This document shows positions 34,342-43,701 of a stretch of 64,000 bases of DNA, in pieces (position 1 is the first letter of the stretch; each line of letters begins with the position of its first letter). The stretch lies in assembly GCF_030814995.1 (NCBI RefSeq), contig NZ_JAUSVX010000011.1:124001-188000 (forward strand), given 5' to 3'. Origin of the DNA: Labrys wisconsinensis. Its GTDB lineage: Bacteria > Pseudomonadota > Alphaproteobacteria > Rhizobiales > Labraceae. The notes below the pieces were generated by a model. The model saw only the letters and a list, made by a program, of their open reading frames with translations. It was not told the DNA's origin and made no database searches. The position numbers were made by a program, and so were the translations under genes.

Positions 34342-35898
34342 ATGAAGCCAGGCAGCCGCAAGGTCGTCGTCGTCAGTTTTGACGGCCTCCGGCCAGATCT
34401 GATCGATCGTGTCCTGACGCCGAACATCTGCCGGCTGCAGGATGTCGGTGCGACGCTCGCGCGGCACCGGACCGGCTATCCCAGTGAAACGCGCGTGGCA
34501 TTTCCGAGCCTGGTGACGGGCGCGACCGCCAGCCGTCACGGCATGGTGGGCAACAAATACGTGGATCGTCTGGCGACGCCCCACCGCTATGTCGATACCG
34601 CCGATGCGGTTCTGCTCGACCGGCTGAACCGGGAGAGCGCCGGCCGCCTGATGACGACCCCGACACTGGGGGAGATCCTTGCGACGGCCGGTCGAAGCAT
34701 GGCGGTGCTGGCGAGCAACACGGCCGGCACGACGCGGCTCTTTCATCACAAGGCCGAAGACTTCGGCCATATCAGGCTCTCCGGTCATTTCCGGGAAGCG
34801 TGCACCCCTGCCGACGTCCTGGCCGCAGCCGAGGCGCAGTTCGGCCGGCTGCCGCCGGTCCCGCCGCGGGGCGAACCGGACTTTGAAGCACAGGACTTCC
34901 TGACCTCCGCGTTCCTGGGCCTGATCTGGCCGCGTTTTGCGCCGGACCTGACCATCCTGTCCTTCGGCGAGCCCGACACCAGCTCTCATCTCAACGGCAC
35001 CGGGGCGCCGAAGACGCGCGAGATCATCGCGTTCTGCGATCGCCAGCTCGGCCGGCTGATCGACTGGTGGGAGGGCGAAGGCCGGGATGCCGGCGTCCAG
35101 ATCATGGTCATGTCGGACCATGGCCACATCACCGCCCATACCAGGGCCTCGGTCGTCGGCGATCTCGGCCGGGCCGGCTATTCGCCGGGTGTCGCGCCCG
35201 GCATCGGCGTCGACGTCGTCGTCGTGCCCGGACAGGTGGGCTCGCTCTATCTGACGGATCCGGATCCCTCGCAGGTGACCCGGCTGGTCGAGTCCATCGT
35301 GGGCCTGCCCTGGTGCGGACCGGTCTTCACCAGGCCGAGGAACGAGGTCGAAGGCATCGCCCGGGGCAGCCTGGGAATGCATCTGGTCTTCGCTGACCAT
35401 GACAGGGCGCCGGATGTCTATTTCGCCTTCCGCGCCGACGACACGGTCGATCCGTTCGGTCTCATCGGCGGCACCTTCTACGACAATGACCGGCGAGCGG
35501 GCCTCGGCGTGCACGGCGGACTGCATCCGAAGGAATTGGCCACCGTCGGCGTCGTCGCCGGCTCGTCGTTCCGCGGTGCCGGGTTCGTGTCCAGCACGCC
35601 GTCCGGCATCTGCGACCTGGCGCCGACCATTCTGCGGATCCTGGGCATCGCGCCACCGGCCGGCATGACCGGGCGCGTGCTTGCCGAGATCGTCGACGAC
35701 GAGTCGTCGGCCGATGCGAGCCCGGCCGTCCGGTCGGAACAGGTCACCGCCGGCCTCGGCGACTACGAGCAGGTCCTGCGGCGGGTCGCCGTCGGCCCGA
35801 CGATCTATCTCGACGGCGGTTGGGCCGGCGTGAAGGCGACACGAGACCGCGGGCTGTCCGACGCGCCGGGCGCTCGCGGTGGCGGCACAGCCGCGTGA
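34342..35898 (+). CDS. Type I phosphodiesterase / alkaline phosphatase superfamily protein
   Basis: 518 residues of the nucleotide pyrophosphatase/phosphodiesterase (NPP) fold. Metal Asp in VVVSFDGLRPD, nucleophile Thr in YPSETRVAFPSLVTGATASRHG, second metal set FGEPDTSSHLNG and VMSDHGHI, and His in VHGGLHPKEL. The spacing resembles the phosphonoacetate hydrolase-like/NPP group. It has no signal peptide. It hydrolyses a phosphodiester or phosphonate-type bond and precedes a UgpB-like binding protein by 33 bp, so it may act on an imported phosphodiester. Substrate unproven. Confidence 0.85.
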   Translation: MKPGSRKVVVVSFDGLRPDLIDRVLTPNICRLQDVGATLARHRTGYPSETRVAFPSLVTGATASRHGMVGNKYVDRLATPHRYVDTADAVLLDRLNRESAGRLMTTPTLGEILATAGRSMAVLASNTAGTTRLFHHKAEDFGHIRLSGHFREACTPADVLAAAEAQFGRLPPVPPRGEPDFEAQDFLTSAFLGLIWPRFAPDLTILSFGEPDTSSHLNGTGAPKTREIIAFCDRQLGRLIDWWEGEGRDAGVQIMVMSDHGHITAHTRASVVGDLGRAGYSPGVAPGIGVDVVVVPGQVGSLYLTDPDPSQVTRLVESIVGLPWCGPVFTRPRNEVEGIARGSLGMHLVFADHDRAPDVYFAFRADDTVDPFGLIGGTFYDNDRRAGLGVHGGLHPKELATVGVVAGSSFRGAGFVSSTPSGICDLAPTILRILGIAPPAGMTGRVLAEIVDDESSADASPAVRSEQVTAGLGDYEQVLRRVAVGPTIYLDGGWAGVKATRDRGLSDAPGARGGGTAA

Positions 35899-35931
35899 AA
35901 GGCCGGCGCAGTCTGGATTGAGGAGAGATCC

Positions 35932-37203
35932 ATGGGGTCCCCGTCCCGCCGCGACGTCCTTGCCGCGATGCTCGCCGCGCCCGCCGCGATGTCGGCCGGG
36001 CGCGGCCACGCGCAAACGCCGATGACGCTGAAAGCTTCCTATTCCACCAGCGCATTCGACAAGCTGATGGCGCAGGCCGGTGCGCTGTATGCCCGGCGCG
36101 GCACGACGATCGTCGAGTTTCTGCGCCCGACGCCGGAGAACCACGACGCCCACCTGAAGCAGACATTGCTGCGGGCCGTCACCGGCGGCCTGCCGGACGT
36201 GTCGTTCCAGGCCAACAATCACGTCGCGCGCCTGGTGCGCAGCACGATCGCGCAGCCGCTCGACGCCTTCGCGAATTCGGATCCCGATTGGTCCGCCGTC
36301 GGGACATCGGCGGTCGGCCGGGTCGGCCGGGTCAATGGCATCGTCTATGGCATACCTTTCCAGATATCCGTGCCGATCTGCATGGTGAATCTCGATTTGG
36401 CTGCGCGCGCGGGCGTTGCTCCGGATGCCATCCCGCAGGACTGGCCGGGACTGCTGTCGCTGGCCAAGCAGATCACGGCGCTGGGCTCCAGGCTCGTCGG
36501 TGGCTTCTTCGACTTCGGCGCCGCCTGGACGTTCCAGGCGCTCGTCACGGCGCAGGGCGGGCGCATGGCGACGCCGGATGGCCGCAAGGTCGCGTTCGAC
36601 GGAGCGGAAGGCCTCGCCGCGCTTCAGGTCGTTCGCGGATTTGGCGAAGCCGGCATGGTGGACATGACCCAGTCGCAGGCGCTGCAAGCCTTCGGTGCCG
36701 GCATGATCGGGGTTCTCGCCACCTCCAACAACGTGCTCGCCGGCCTGGAACAACAGGCCGGCGATCGGTTCAGGATCGGCACGGTGCCGTGGCCTCTGAC
36801 CTCGCCGGAAGGGCGGGTGCCGGCAGGCGGGCGAACCGGCGTGATCTTCACCAGGGATGCTGCGCGCCAGGCTGCCGCATGGGATTTCCTGCGCTTCATG
36901 TCGAGCCCGGAGGTTCAGACCCTCGTCGTGAAGGCGACCGGCGCGATCCCCGTCGATCCCGATGCGGTCGAGGCGCCGGAGCGGCTCGGGCGGTTCTATG
37001 CGGAGCATCCCAACCATCGGGCCGGCCTGGCGCGGAGCAGGCAGCTCACCGGCTGGTACAGCTATCCCGGCGACAACACCGCGGAGATCACCGACGTCAT
37101 GATCGAGCATCTGCGATCGGTCGCCGCACGGACGGTCGCTCCGGAGCCCGCCCTCGAGGCGATGCGCCGCGACGTGCAAGCGCTCCTGCCCGCAACCCTC
37201 TGA
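35932..37203 (+). CDS. ABC substrate-binding protein, UgpB-like, Tat-exported, without adjacent permeases
   Basis: 423 residues. The N-terminus has SRRDVLAAMLAAPAAM and ends RGHA-QTP, a twin-arginine signal; GGAGAG precedes ATG 35932. The mature protein resembles carbohydrate/glycerol-3-phosphate binders (SBP_bac_1): GIVYGIPFQISVPICMVN, ALQAFGAGMIGVLATSNNV, and a final AMRRDVQALL. No permease or ATPase gene lies nearby, so it must borrow a distant transporter. With the phosphodiesterase before it this suggests uptake of glycerophosphodiester-like compounds; that is inference. Confidence 0.87.
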   Translation: MGSPSRRDVLAAMLAAPAAMSAGRGHAQTPMTLKASYSTSAFDKLMAQAGALYARRGTTIVEFLRPTPENHDAHLKQTLLRAVTGGLPDVSFQANNHVARLVRSTIAQPLDAFANSDPDWSAVGTSAVGRVGRVNGIVYGIPFQISVPICMVNLDLAARAGVAPDAIPQDWPGLLSLAKQITALGSRLVGGFFDFGAAWTFQALVTAQGGRMATPDGRKVAFDGAEGLAALQVVRGFGEAGMVDMTQSQALQAFGAGMIGVLATSNNVLAGLEQQAGDRFRIGTVPWPLTSPEGRVPAGGRTGVIFTRDAARQAAAWDFLRFMSSPEVQTLVVKATGAIPVDPDAVEAPERLGRFYAEHPNHRAGLARSRQLTGWYSYPGDNTAEITDVMIEHLRSVAARTVAPEPALEAMRRDVQALLPATL

Positions 37204-37250
37204 GCAGGTCGACGACCGCGCTGCGCGTCAACGGCTGGACAAGACACGAA

Positions 37251-38513
37251 ATGGCGCAAATGACCCATGTGGCGGTGGTCGGGGCCGGCATTGTCGGTGT
37301 GACGACGGCTTATTCGCTGCTTCGGAGCGGATACGCAGTCACCCTGGTCGATCCGGAAGAGCCGGGCAGCGCCCGGGCGGCCAGCTTCGGCAATGGCGGG
37401 TGGCTCAGCCCGAGCCTGGTCATCCCCAGCGCGATGCCGGGGCTCTGGAAGATGATACCGGGCATGCTGCTGGATCCCAGGGGGCCGCTCACCGTCGATA
37501 TCCGGCGGCTTCCTCGCTTGATGCCGTGGCTGACGCGGTTCATCTGGAACGGGGCGACCGAAGAGCGCGTCAGGCCGACGTCACGGGCCCTGAGCCGTCT
37601 CGTCGGCAGCTGCCCGGACAGGCACCGCCAGATCGCGTCCGAGATCGGCGCCTCGCATCTCATCGAGCCGAGCGGCCTTCTGTTCCTGTACAGAAGCCGG
37701 CAAGCCTATGCGCGGGAGGCCCTGCCGTGGGCCTTGCGGCGGGAGCTCGGTGCCAGGTGGATCGAGCTCGACGAGGGGCCCCTGCGCGAGGTCGAGCCGG
37801 GGACGCCCGATATCTACGGGTTCGGCGCGCTGGTCGAGGGCGGCCATTGTGTCGACCCCGGCAAGTTCGTCGCCGCGCTCGGCCGCTTCCTCGTCGCGAA
37901 CGGGGTCGTCCATCGCCGGGGCAGAGCCCTGGGCTTCAGCTTCGACGGCGATCGTCTGACCGGTATCGAGACCGAGGGCGGAAACATTGCCTGCGACAAG
38001 GCGGTCGTCTCGGCAGGCGCCTGGTCGGGCACGCTGGCAGCCGCGCTCGGCGACAGGGTCCCGCTCGAGGCCGAGCGCGGCCACCACATCGTCATTCCCG
38101 GCCCGGCGCCGGCGCTGCGCAACCGCCTCCTGCTCACGGACCGCAAGATCACCGTGCGAAGGGTCGGGGATGCGACGAAGATCACGGGCCAGGTCGATTT
38201 CTCCGGGCTGGAGAAACCCGCCAATCCGCTGCGGTTCCAGGTCCTGCGGGATCTGGCGGCCGACGCCTTCCCGATCCTGGGCAGCGCCGGGAGCCGCGAG
38301 ATGGCCACGTGGATGGGGCGTCGGCCATCGCTGCCGGACGGGTTGCCGGTCATCGGGCGCAGCACGCGCTCGCCCGACGTGGTCCATGCGTTCGGGCATG
38401 GGCATGTCGGCTTTGCCTCGGCGCCGGAAACGGCGCGGCTGGTGACGGGCATCATCACCGGCACCGCTCGCGAAAGCGACATTGCCGCCTACTCGCCGAG
38501 GCGATTCCGATAG
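37251..38513 (+). CDS. FAD-dependent D-amino acid dehydrogenase/oxidase (DadA-like)
   Basis: 420 residues, cytosolic or membrane-associated flavoenzyme of the DAO family. FAD motif VAVVGAGIVGVTTAYSLLR (GxGxxG) at the N-terminus, a second FAD contact in ASFGNGGWLSPS, and a late glycine motif VHAFGHGHVGFASAPETARL. It oxidises an amine such as a D-amino acid, glycine or N-methylated amino acid. It follows the binding protein by 47 bp. The gene has a weak ribosome site; a later ATG at 37260 is possible. Confidence 0.86.
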   Translation: MAQMTHVAVVGAGIVGVTTAYSLLRSGYAVTLVDPEEPGSARAASFGNGGWLSPSLVIPSAMPGLWKMIPGMLLDPRGPLTVDIRRLPRLMPWLTRFIWNGATEERVRPTSRALSRLVGSCPDRHRQIASEIGASHLIEPSGLLFLYRSRQAYAREALPWALRRELGARWIELDEGPLREVEPGTPDIYGFGALVEGGHCVDPGKFVAALGRFLVANGVVHRRGRALGFSFDGDRLTGIETEGGNIACDKAVVSAGAWSGTLAAALGDRVPLEAERGHHIVIPGPAPALRNRLLLTDRKITVRRVGDATKITGQVDFSGLEKPANPLRFQVLRDLAADAFPILGSAGSREMATWMGRRPSLPDGLPVIGRSTRSPDVVHAFGHGHVGFASAPETARLVTGIITGTARESDIAAYSPRRFR

Positions 38514-38529
38514 TCGCGGCGCCCCAGCC

Positions 38530-40896
38530 CTATTCCGCCGCGTCGCGCAGAGCCGGCTGCTGCTCCAGCGCCCGCATCCCGGCATTGATGCTGGCGATCA
38601 GCGCCTCGACCTCGTCCCGGTCGAAGCGCAGGCGCAGCCGCCGGTCGAGCGAGGTGACGATGCCGAAGAACGAGTTGCGGCAATGCTCGAGCAAGCGCTC
38701 GGCGTCGGCTTCGTTCACCGCCAGCTTGCCGGCGAGGAAGCCGGCGAAGGCCTTCCGTGCGATCGGGTTCTCCAGGATGAAGATCGGCTGCGTGTCCCAG
38801 GCGACGGGGCGGTGACGCACGACGCCGGCATCGCATTGCACGCGCGCCTCAAGGCGGATGTCGCGCGAGGAGGCGCCGATCGCCACCGTGACCACGTCGG
38901 TGTCGAGCACCCAGCCGCCCCGCGCCGGATCGAAGGCCTCGAAGTCGCGGGCCGTCAGGGCAATCCGCACCCGCCTGGTCTCGCCGGGCTCGAGCGCCAC
39001 CTTGACGAAGCCGCGCAGGTTGCGCGGGCTCGCCTGCAGGCGCGGGGCCGTGGGCTGGAGATAGAGCTGGACGATCTCCTTGCCCGCTCTCGCGCCGGTG
39101 TTGGTGACGGAGACGCTGGCGGTGAGGCCCTCCCCGGGACCGACGCGCGTGCGGTCGAGGGTCAGATCGGCATAGGCGAAGCTGGTGTAGCTCAGCCCGA
39201 AGCCGAAGGGGAACAGCGGCTCGATGCCACGCTTGTCGTAGTGGCGGTAGCCGACATGGATGCCTTCGCAATAGAGGTGCCGGCCGTTCTCGCCCGGATA
39301 GGTCGGGTAGCCCGGGATGTCCTCGATCCGCTTGGGGAAGGTGGTGGTGAGCTTGCCGGACGGGCTCACGCGTCCGAACAGGATGTCGGCCACTGCCGCG
39401 CCCATGCCCTGGCCGGAGAAGAAGGTCTCGACCACGGCTCCGACCGCATCGAGCCAGGGCATCGCCACCGCGTCGGGATTGGCGAGAACGACGATCACCT
39501 TCGGATGCGCCGCCGCCAGCGCGGCGATCAGCGCATCCTGCCCCGGCGCGAGCGCGAGGTCGCGGCGATCCGAGCCTTCGCCGTCATAGCCGACGATGGT
39601 GTTGGCGAAGACGATGACGGTGTCGGCCCTTGCCGCCGCCGCCAGAGCCTCCTGCCGCAGCGCCTCATGGCGGGCGGGATCGTCGGACGTGCCGACGACA
39701 TGGTCGACCTGCGCGGCGAGGCGGCGGATCTCGTCGAGCGGGCGGTCGACGAAGGTCGGCGTCGTGGTGGCGCAGCCCGAGCCCTGGATCACCGCCTCGG
39801 TCGCGCTCTCGCCGATCACCAGGATGCGGCCGGCCTTGCCGGGATCGAGCGGCAGCAGGCCGTCCTCGTTCCTCAGCAGCACGATCGATTCCGCCGCGAA
39901 GCGCCGGGCGAGGGCGTGATGGGCGGTGAAGTCGCACGGCCGGCGGTCCTCGCCGGCGAGCGCCCGCCCCACCAGGACGAGCACGCGCTCGCAGGCGCTG
40001 TCGACCACGGCCATCGGCACCGTGCCGGCCTCGATCGCCGCCAGCAGGTCCTCCTTACGGGTCGAGCTCTCCGGCATGTCGAGGTCGTTGCCGGCGATGA
40101 GCGAGGCGGGCCGGTCCTTGACGCCCTGCCAGTCCGACATGACCAGGCCCTCGAAGCCCCAGTCCTCGCGCAGCACCTCGGTGAGCAGCCAGTGGTTCTC
40201 CGCGGCCTGGACACCGTTGAGCCGGTTGTAGGCGCTCATCACCGTCCAGGGCCGGCTCTTGGCGACGGCTCGCTCGAAGCCGAGAAGATAGATCTCGCGC
40301 AGCGCTCGTTCCTCCACCACCGAATCCATGGTGGTGCGCTCGACCTCGGAATTGTTGCAGGCGAAATGCTTCAGCGAGGCGCCGACGCCGCCGTCCTGCA
40401 TGCCGTTGATGACGCCGGCGGCGATGTCGCCGGTCAGCACCGGGTCCTCGGCGTAATATTCGTAAGCGCGGCCGCCGAGCGGGGTGCGGCGGATGTTGAT
40501 GCCCGGCCCGAGCAGCACATGCACGCCCAGCGCCTGGCATTCGCGGGCGAGGGCCGCGCCGAGCTCGTGGGCGAGGTCGACGTCCCAGGAGCAGCCCAGG
40601 CTCGAGCCGTTGGGAAAGCAGGTCGCGGCCTTCATCGTGCCCCAGGCGGTCTGCACGTCGTTGGCGCGGCGGTTGACCACGCCGAGGAAGGCGTCGAAGT
40701 CCTGGCCGCCCTTCATGTCGTTGTCGATCTGGTCGACGGAATAGCGCACGCCATAGGTGCCGTCGGTCATGACGATGGAGGGGATGCCGAAGCGCTCGAT
40801 CGCCCGCGTCTTCCACATGTTGAAGCCGCTGAGGAGGTCGACTTTCTCGGCATGGGTGAGAGAGGCGATCACGGTCTTGGCGTCGAAGGCGGTCAT
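38530..40896 (-). CDS. Glycoside hydrolase family 3 (beta-glucosidase-like)
   Basis: 788 residues. The catalytic TIM barrel and following sandwich domain are complete. The nucleophile Asp is in GLVMSDWQGV (near residue 235), preceded by KHFACNN and RNLNG-type contacts (SAYNRLNGVQAAEN). The C-terminal half contains FGFGLSYTSFAY and a fibronectin type III-like domain (residues ~590-680). There is no signal peptide, so it acts on imported oligosaccharide. It is convergent with the oxidase gene and followed upstream by an aminotransferase; no sugar importer is adjacent. Confidence 0.92.
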   Translation of the reverse strand: MTAFDAKTVIASLTHAEKVDLLSGFNMWKTRAIERFGIPSIVMTDGTYGVRYSVDQIDNDMKGGQDFDAFLGVVNRRANDVQTAWGTMKAATCFPNGSSLGCSWDVDLAHELGAALARECQALGVHVLLGPGINIRRTPLGGRAYEYYAEDPVLTGDIAAGVINGMQDGGVGASLKHFACNNSEVERTTMDSVVEERALREIYLLGFERAVAKSRPWTVMSAYNRLNGVQAAENHWLLTEVLREDWGFEGLVMSDWQGVKDRPASLIAGNDLDMPESSTRKEDLLAAIEAGTVPMAVVDSACERVLVLVGRALAGEDRRPCDFTAHHALARRFAAESIVLLRNEDGLLPLDPGKAGRILVIGESATEAVIQGSGCATTTPTFVDRPLDEIRRLAAQVDHVVGTSDDPARHEALRQEALAAAARADTVIVFANTIVGYDGEGSDRRDLALAPGQDALIAALAAAHPKVIVVLANPDAVAMPWLDAVGAVVETFFSGQGMGAAVADILFGRVSPSGKLTTTFPKRIEDIPGYPTYPGENGRHLYCEGIHVGYRHYDKRGIEPLFPFGFGLSYTSFAYADLTLDRTRVGPGEGLTASVSVTNTGARAGKEIVQLYLQPTAPRLQASPRNLRGFVKVALEPGETRRVRIALTARDFEAFDPARGGWVLDTDVVTVAIGASSRDIRLEARVQCDAGVVRHRPVAWDTQPIFILENPIARKAFAGFLAGKLAVNEADAERLLEHCRNSFFGIVTSLDRRLRLRFDRDEVEALIASINAGMRALEQQPALRDAAE

Positions 40897-41044
40897 GCGG
40901 GTCTCCTCGCCATCACGGGCGCTGCTCGGACTTCGCGTCGAACAGCGAAGCCTTGCTCATGTCGAAATGCCGGGTGAGCTCGCCTCGCGAAAATAATATC
41001 TCTCGATGATCTGGATCGGAAATCGTGATCCAGGCGCGCAGCCG

Positions 41045-42274
41045 CTATGCCGCGCGCCGGCCGATCGCCCCTTCGAGCAGGCCGCCGAGCCGGGCGATGC
41101 CCGCCTCGATCGCCGCCTCGTCGGCGCAGGAGAAGCTGAGGCGCAGCGTGTTGGCGCCAGTGCCGTCGGCGTGGAAGGCCTGGCCCGGCACGAAGGCGAC
41201 CTTCTGCGTCTCGACCGCCTCGGCGAGCAGCGCTGCCGCATCGAGGCCGGCCGGCAGGGTCAGCCAGACGAACATGCCGCCCTCGGGTCGCGTCCAGGCG
41301 ACGCCTGCCGGCATGTACCGGGCGAGGGCGGCGAGCATGGCGTCGCGCCGGCGCCTGTAGACGGCGCGGACCCGCTCGACCTGTTCGCCGAACTGGCCGG
41401 CGGCGACCTCGGCGATCGCCATCTGGTTGATGGTGGAGGAGTGCAGGTCCGCCGCCTGCTTGATCAGCACCAGCTTGCCGATCACCGCCCGGCTGGCGAC
41501 GACGAAGCCGACGCGCAGGCCCGGCGACAGGGTCTTGGAGAAGCTGCCGCAATAGATCGTCCGCGTCCGCTCGATGTCGCCGCCCTTGCGGGCGAGCTCG
41601 AGCGCCAGGATGGGCGGGATCGGCTCGCCGTCATAGCGCAGCGCCTGATAGGCGGCATCCTCGACCAAGGCGACGTCGAGCTCCTCGGCGAGATCGATCA
41701 GCCGCTCGCGGCCCTCCCGGCCCAGGGTCTCGCCGGTCGGGTTGGCGAAGTCGGCGGAGAGATAGGCGAGCTTGACCCGGCCGCCCGCAGCGGCCGCGGC
41801 CTGGCGGTAGGACTCGGCCGTGCGGTTGCCGCCGGGCGAGAGCTGGTCATAAGCCGGCTCATAGGCGTTGAAGGCCTGCAGCGCGCCGAGATAGGTCGGC
41901 GTGGTGACGAGGGCGGTGTCGCTGGGCGAGAGATAGAGCTTGCCGAGATAGTCGAGCGCCTGCTGCGAGCCCGAGACGATGAAGACGTTGTCGGCCGTGC
42001 AGGCGATGCCGAGCCCGGCCATCTGCCCGACCAGCCGGTCGCGCAGCGGCCGGTAGCCCTCGCTCACCGAATATTGCAGGGCCGCGCGTCCGGCCTCGCC
42101 GGCGAGGATGTGCCGATAGGCCTCGGCGAAAGCCTCGGCGGGGAAGAGCGCGGGATCGGGAATGCCGCCGGCAAAAGAGACGATGTCCGGCCGGTCGAGC
42201 AGCTTCAGCAGCTCCCGGATCTCCGACGCCTTCATGCGCCCCGCGCGCGTGGCAAAGGCCGCTTCCGTCACCAT
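41045..42274 (-). CDS. Class I/II PLP-dependent aminotransferase (MocR-domain/2-aminoadipate type)
   Basis: 409 residues from ATG 42274 (GGAGG five bases upstream). PLP motifs: VSFAGGIPDPALFP, YLSADFANPTGETLG, VEDAAYQALRY, and Lys in CGSFSKTLSPGLRVG. This branch shares its catalytic domain with MocR regulators but has no DNA-binding domain here. It transaminates aromatic or 2-aminoadipate-type amino acids. An excellent palindrome lies 42 bp upstream. The nearest neighbours are a GH3 enzyme and an M20 hydrolase. Confidence 0.9.
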   Translation of the reverse strand: MVTEAAFATRAGRMKASEIRELLKLLDRPDIVSFAGGIPDPALFPAEAFAEAYRHILAGEAGRAALQYSVSEGYRPLRDRLVGQMAGLGIACTADNVFIVSGSQQALDYLGKLYLSPSDTALVTTPTYLGALQAFNAYEPAYDQLSPGGNRTAESYRQAAAAAGGRVKLAYLSADFANPTGETLGREGRERLIDLAEELDVALVEDAAYQALRYDGEPIPPILALELARKGGDIERTRTIYCGSFSKTLSPGLRVGFVVASRAVIGKLVLIKQAADLHSSTINQMAIAEVAAGQFGEQVERVRAVYRRRRDAMLAALARYMPAGVAWTRPEGGMFVWLTLPAGLDAAALLAEAVETQKVAFVPGQAFHADGTGANTLRLSFSCADEAAIEAGIARLGGLLEGAIGRRAA

Positions 42275-42315
42275 GGGGTCCTCCATCGGCTTTTGCGGCA
42301 GCATCGCACCTTGGG

Positions 42316-42344
42316 CAAATAAGTCAATAGTACTGACCTATTTG
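42316..42344. promoter_or_regulatory. 29-bp palindromic operator upstream of aminotransferase
   Basis: Arms CAAATAAGTCA (42316-42326) and TGACCTATTTG (42334-42344) pair at 10 of 11 positions around a 7-bp A+T-rich core. It lies between the aminotransferase start (42274) and the M20 hydrolase end (42457). It is A+T-rich in a G+C-rich region. The binding protein is unknown; GntR-type factors bind sites with similar GTC/GAC half-sites. Confidence 0.6.
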
Positions 42345-42456
42345 GCGAGGTCGACATGAAGCCGGAGCCCGATCCACCGTGAGGTTGTGATGTCGGGGAG
42401 CCGATCGAGAGGCGCCGCCGCTTGCGGCCCTCAGCCTGTTCGCCGGCGAGCCGCTA

Positions 42457-43701
42457 TCAGCCGCGGCGCAGCGCCAGGCTCCAGCGATGGAGCGCCTCGA
42501 TGCCGAGCCGGACGTCTGCGACGGTGACGCTTTCGGCGGGATGATGGCTGATGCCGCCTGCGCAGCGCAGGAACAGCATGCCGATCTCGGTGATCGCGCT
42601 CACGGCGATGCCGTCATGGCCCGCGCCGCTCGCCAGGCGTGGGGCGGGCAGGCCCATGCCCGCGAGGACCCCGGCCAGAGCTTCGACGAGGCGTGGCGAG
42701 CAGGGCGTCGTCTCGGTCCGGCTGGTGACCTGCCAGGCAAGCTCGACCCTGCGGCGCCGGGCGGACGCCTGGAACTCCGCCAGGGCGGCGTCGACGAGCC
42801 TGGTGCGGACCTCGTCCTGCGCCGCGCGGATGTCGACGGAGAAGCGCACCCGGCCGGGGATGACGTTCACGGCATCGGGGGCGACCCGCAGGTGGCCGAC
42901 CGTGCCGACGGCCTCGGCGCCGGCGCAGAGGCGTTCGACCGCCAGCACGCATTCGGCGGCGGCGGCGAGCGCATCGCGCCGCAGACGCATCGGCACGGTG
43001 CCGGCGTGCCCCGCAGTGCCGTCGACGGTGACCAGCAGGCGCGTCGCCCCGGCGATGGCGGTGACGCAGCCGAGCGGAACATCCGCGTCCTCCAGCGCCG
43101 GTCCCTGCTCGATATGCAGCTCGAGATAGGCGGCCGGCGGATCCCGGCGCCGGCTGGCGGCGCCGACGCCGTCCGGATCGACGCCGAAGCTGCGCAGCGC
43201 CGTCGCAGCGTCGATGCCGTCGGCGTCGCGCCGCTCCCGCCAGTCCGGCGCCAGCGTGCCGGCCACGGCGGCGCTGCCGAGGATCGAGCCGCCGAAGCGC
43301 ACGCCCTCCTCGTCGGCGAAGCCGATCACCTCCACGGCGAGGGGCAGGCGGCGGCCCTCGCGCCGCAGCCGTTCGACCACGGCGATGCCCGCGACCACGC
43401 CGAGCGGCCCGTCATAGCGGCCGCCGTCGCGCACGGTGTCGAGATGCGAGCCGATCATCACGGCAGAGGCGCCGGCGGTCTCCGCCTCCCAGCGGCCGAC
43501 GACATTGCCGGCCGCGTCGATCCCAGCCGCCATGCCGGCCTCGCGCATCCAGGCGAGGACGCGGGCATTGGCGTCGCGCAACGCCGGCGAGAAGGCGAGG
43601 CGCGTGATCCGGCCGGGCTCGTCGGTGCAGGCCGCGAGCGCGTCGAGACGCGCCATCGCGATGTCGGCGTCGTCCCGGCTCGGCTCAGAAGCGGACGTCA
43701 C
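42457..43701 (-). CDS. M20 zinc-dependent hydrolase (N-carbamoyl-amino acid / allantoate amidohydrolase type)
   Basis: 414 residues from GTG 43701 (AAGGA upstream), overlapping the preceding gene by 17 bp. Metal ligands are in order: His in IGSHLDTV, Asp in GGRYDGPLG, Glu in GFADEEGVRFG, His in LELHIEQGP, and His in GGISHHPAE. The dimerisation insert (VDGTAGHAGTVPM) matches the hydantoin-utilisation C/allantoate amidohydrolase branch. It hydrolyses ureido amides with loss of ammonia and CO2. It is the last gene of the ureide block started upstream by the hydantoinase-type enzyme. Confidence 0.9.
   Translation of the reverse strand: MTSASEPSRDDADIAMARLDALAACTDEPGRITRLAFSPALRDANARVLAWMREAGMAAGIDAAGNVVGRWEAETAGASAVMIGSHLDTVRDGGRYDGPLGVVAGIAVVERLRREGRRLPLAVEVIGFADEEGVRFGGSILGSAAVAGTLAPDWRERRDADGIDAATALRSFGVDPDGVGAASRRRDPPAAYLELHIEQGPALEDADVPLGCVTAIAGATRLLVTVDGTAGHAGTVPMRLRRDALAAAAECVLAVERLCAGAEAVGTVGHLRVAPDAVNVIPGRVRFSVDIRAAQDEVRTRLVDAALAEFQASARRRRVELAWQVTSRTETTPCSPRLVEALAGVLAGMGLPAPRLASGAGHDGIAVSAITEIGMLFLRCAGGISHHPAESVTVADVRLGIEALHRWSLALRRG

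Noticed and set aside
34120-37179. Long minus-strand open frame of about 1000 codons
   Set aside because: It runs antisense to three well-supported genes and is Arg/Asp/Gly/His-rich as expected for G+C-rich shadow frames.
38482-40977. Plus-strand open frame over the GH3 gene
   Set aside because: Antisense to a complete GH3 catalytic domain and without family motifs.
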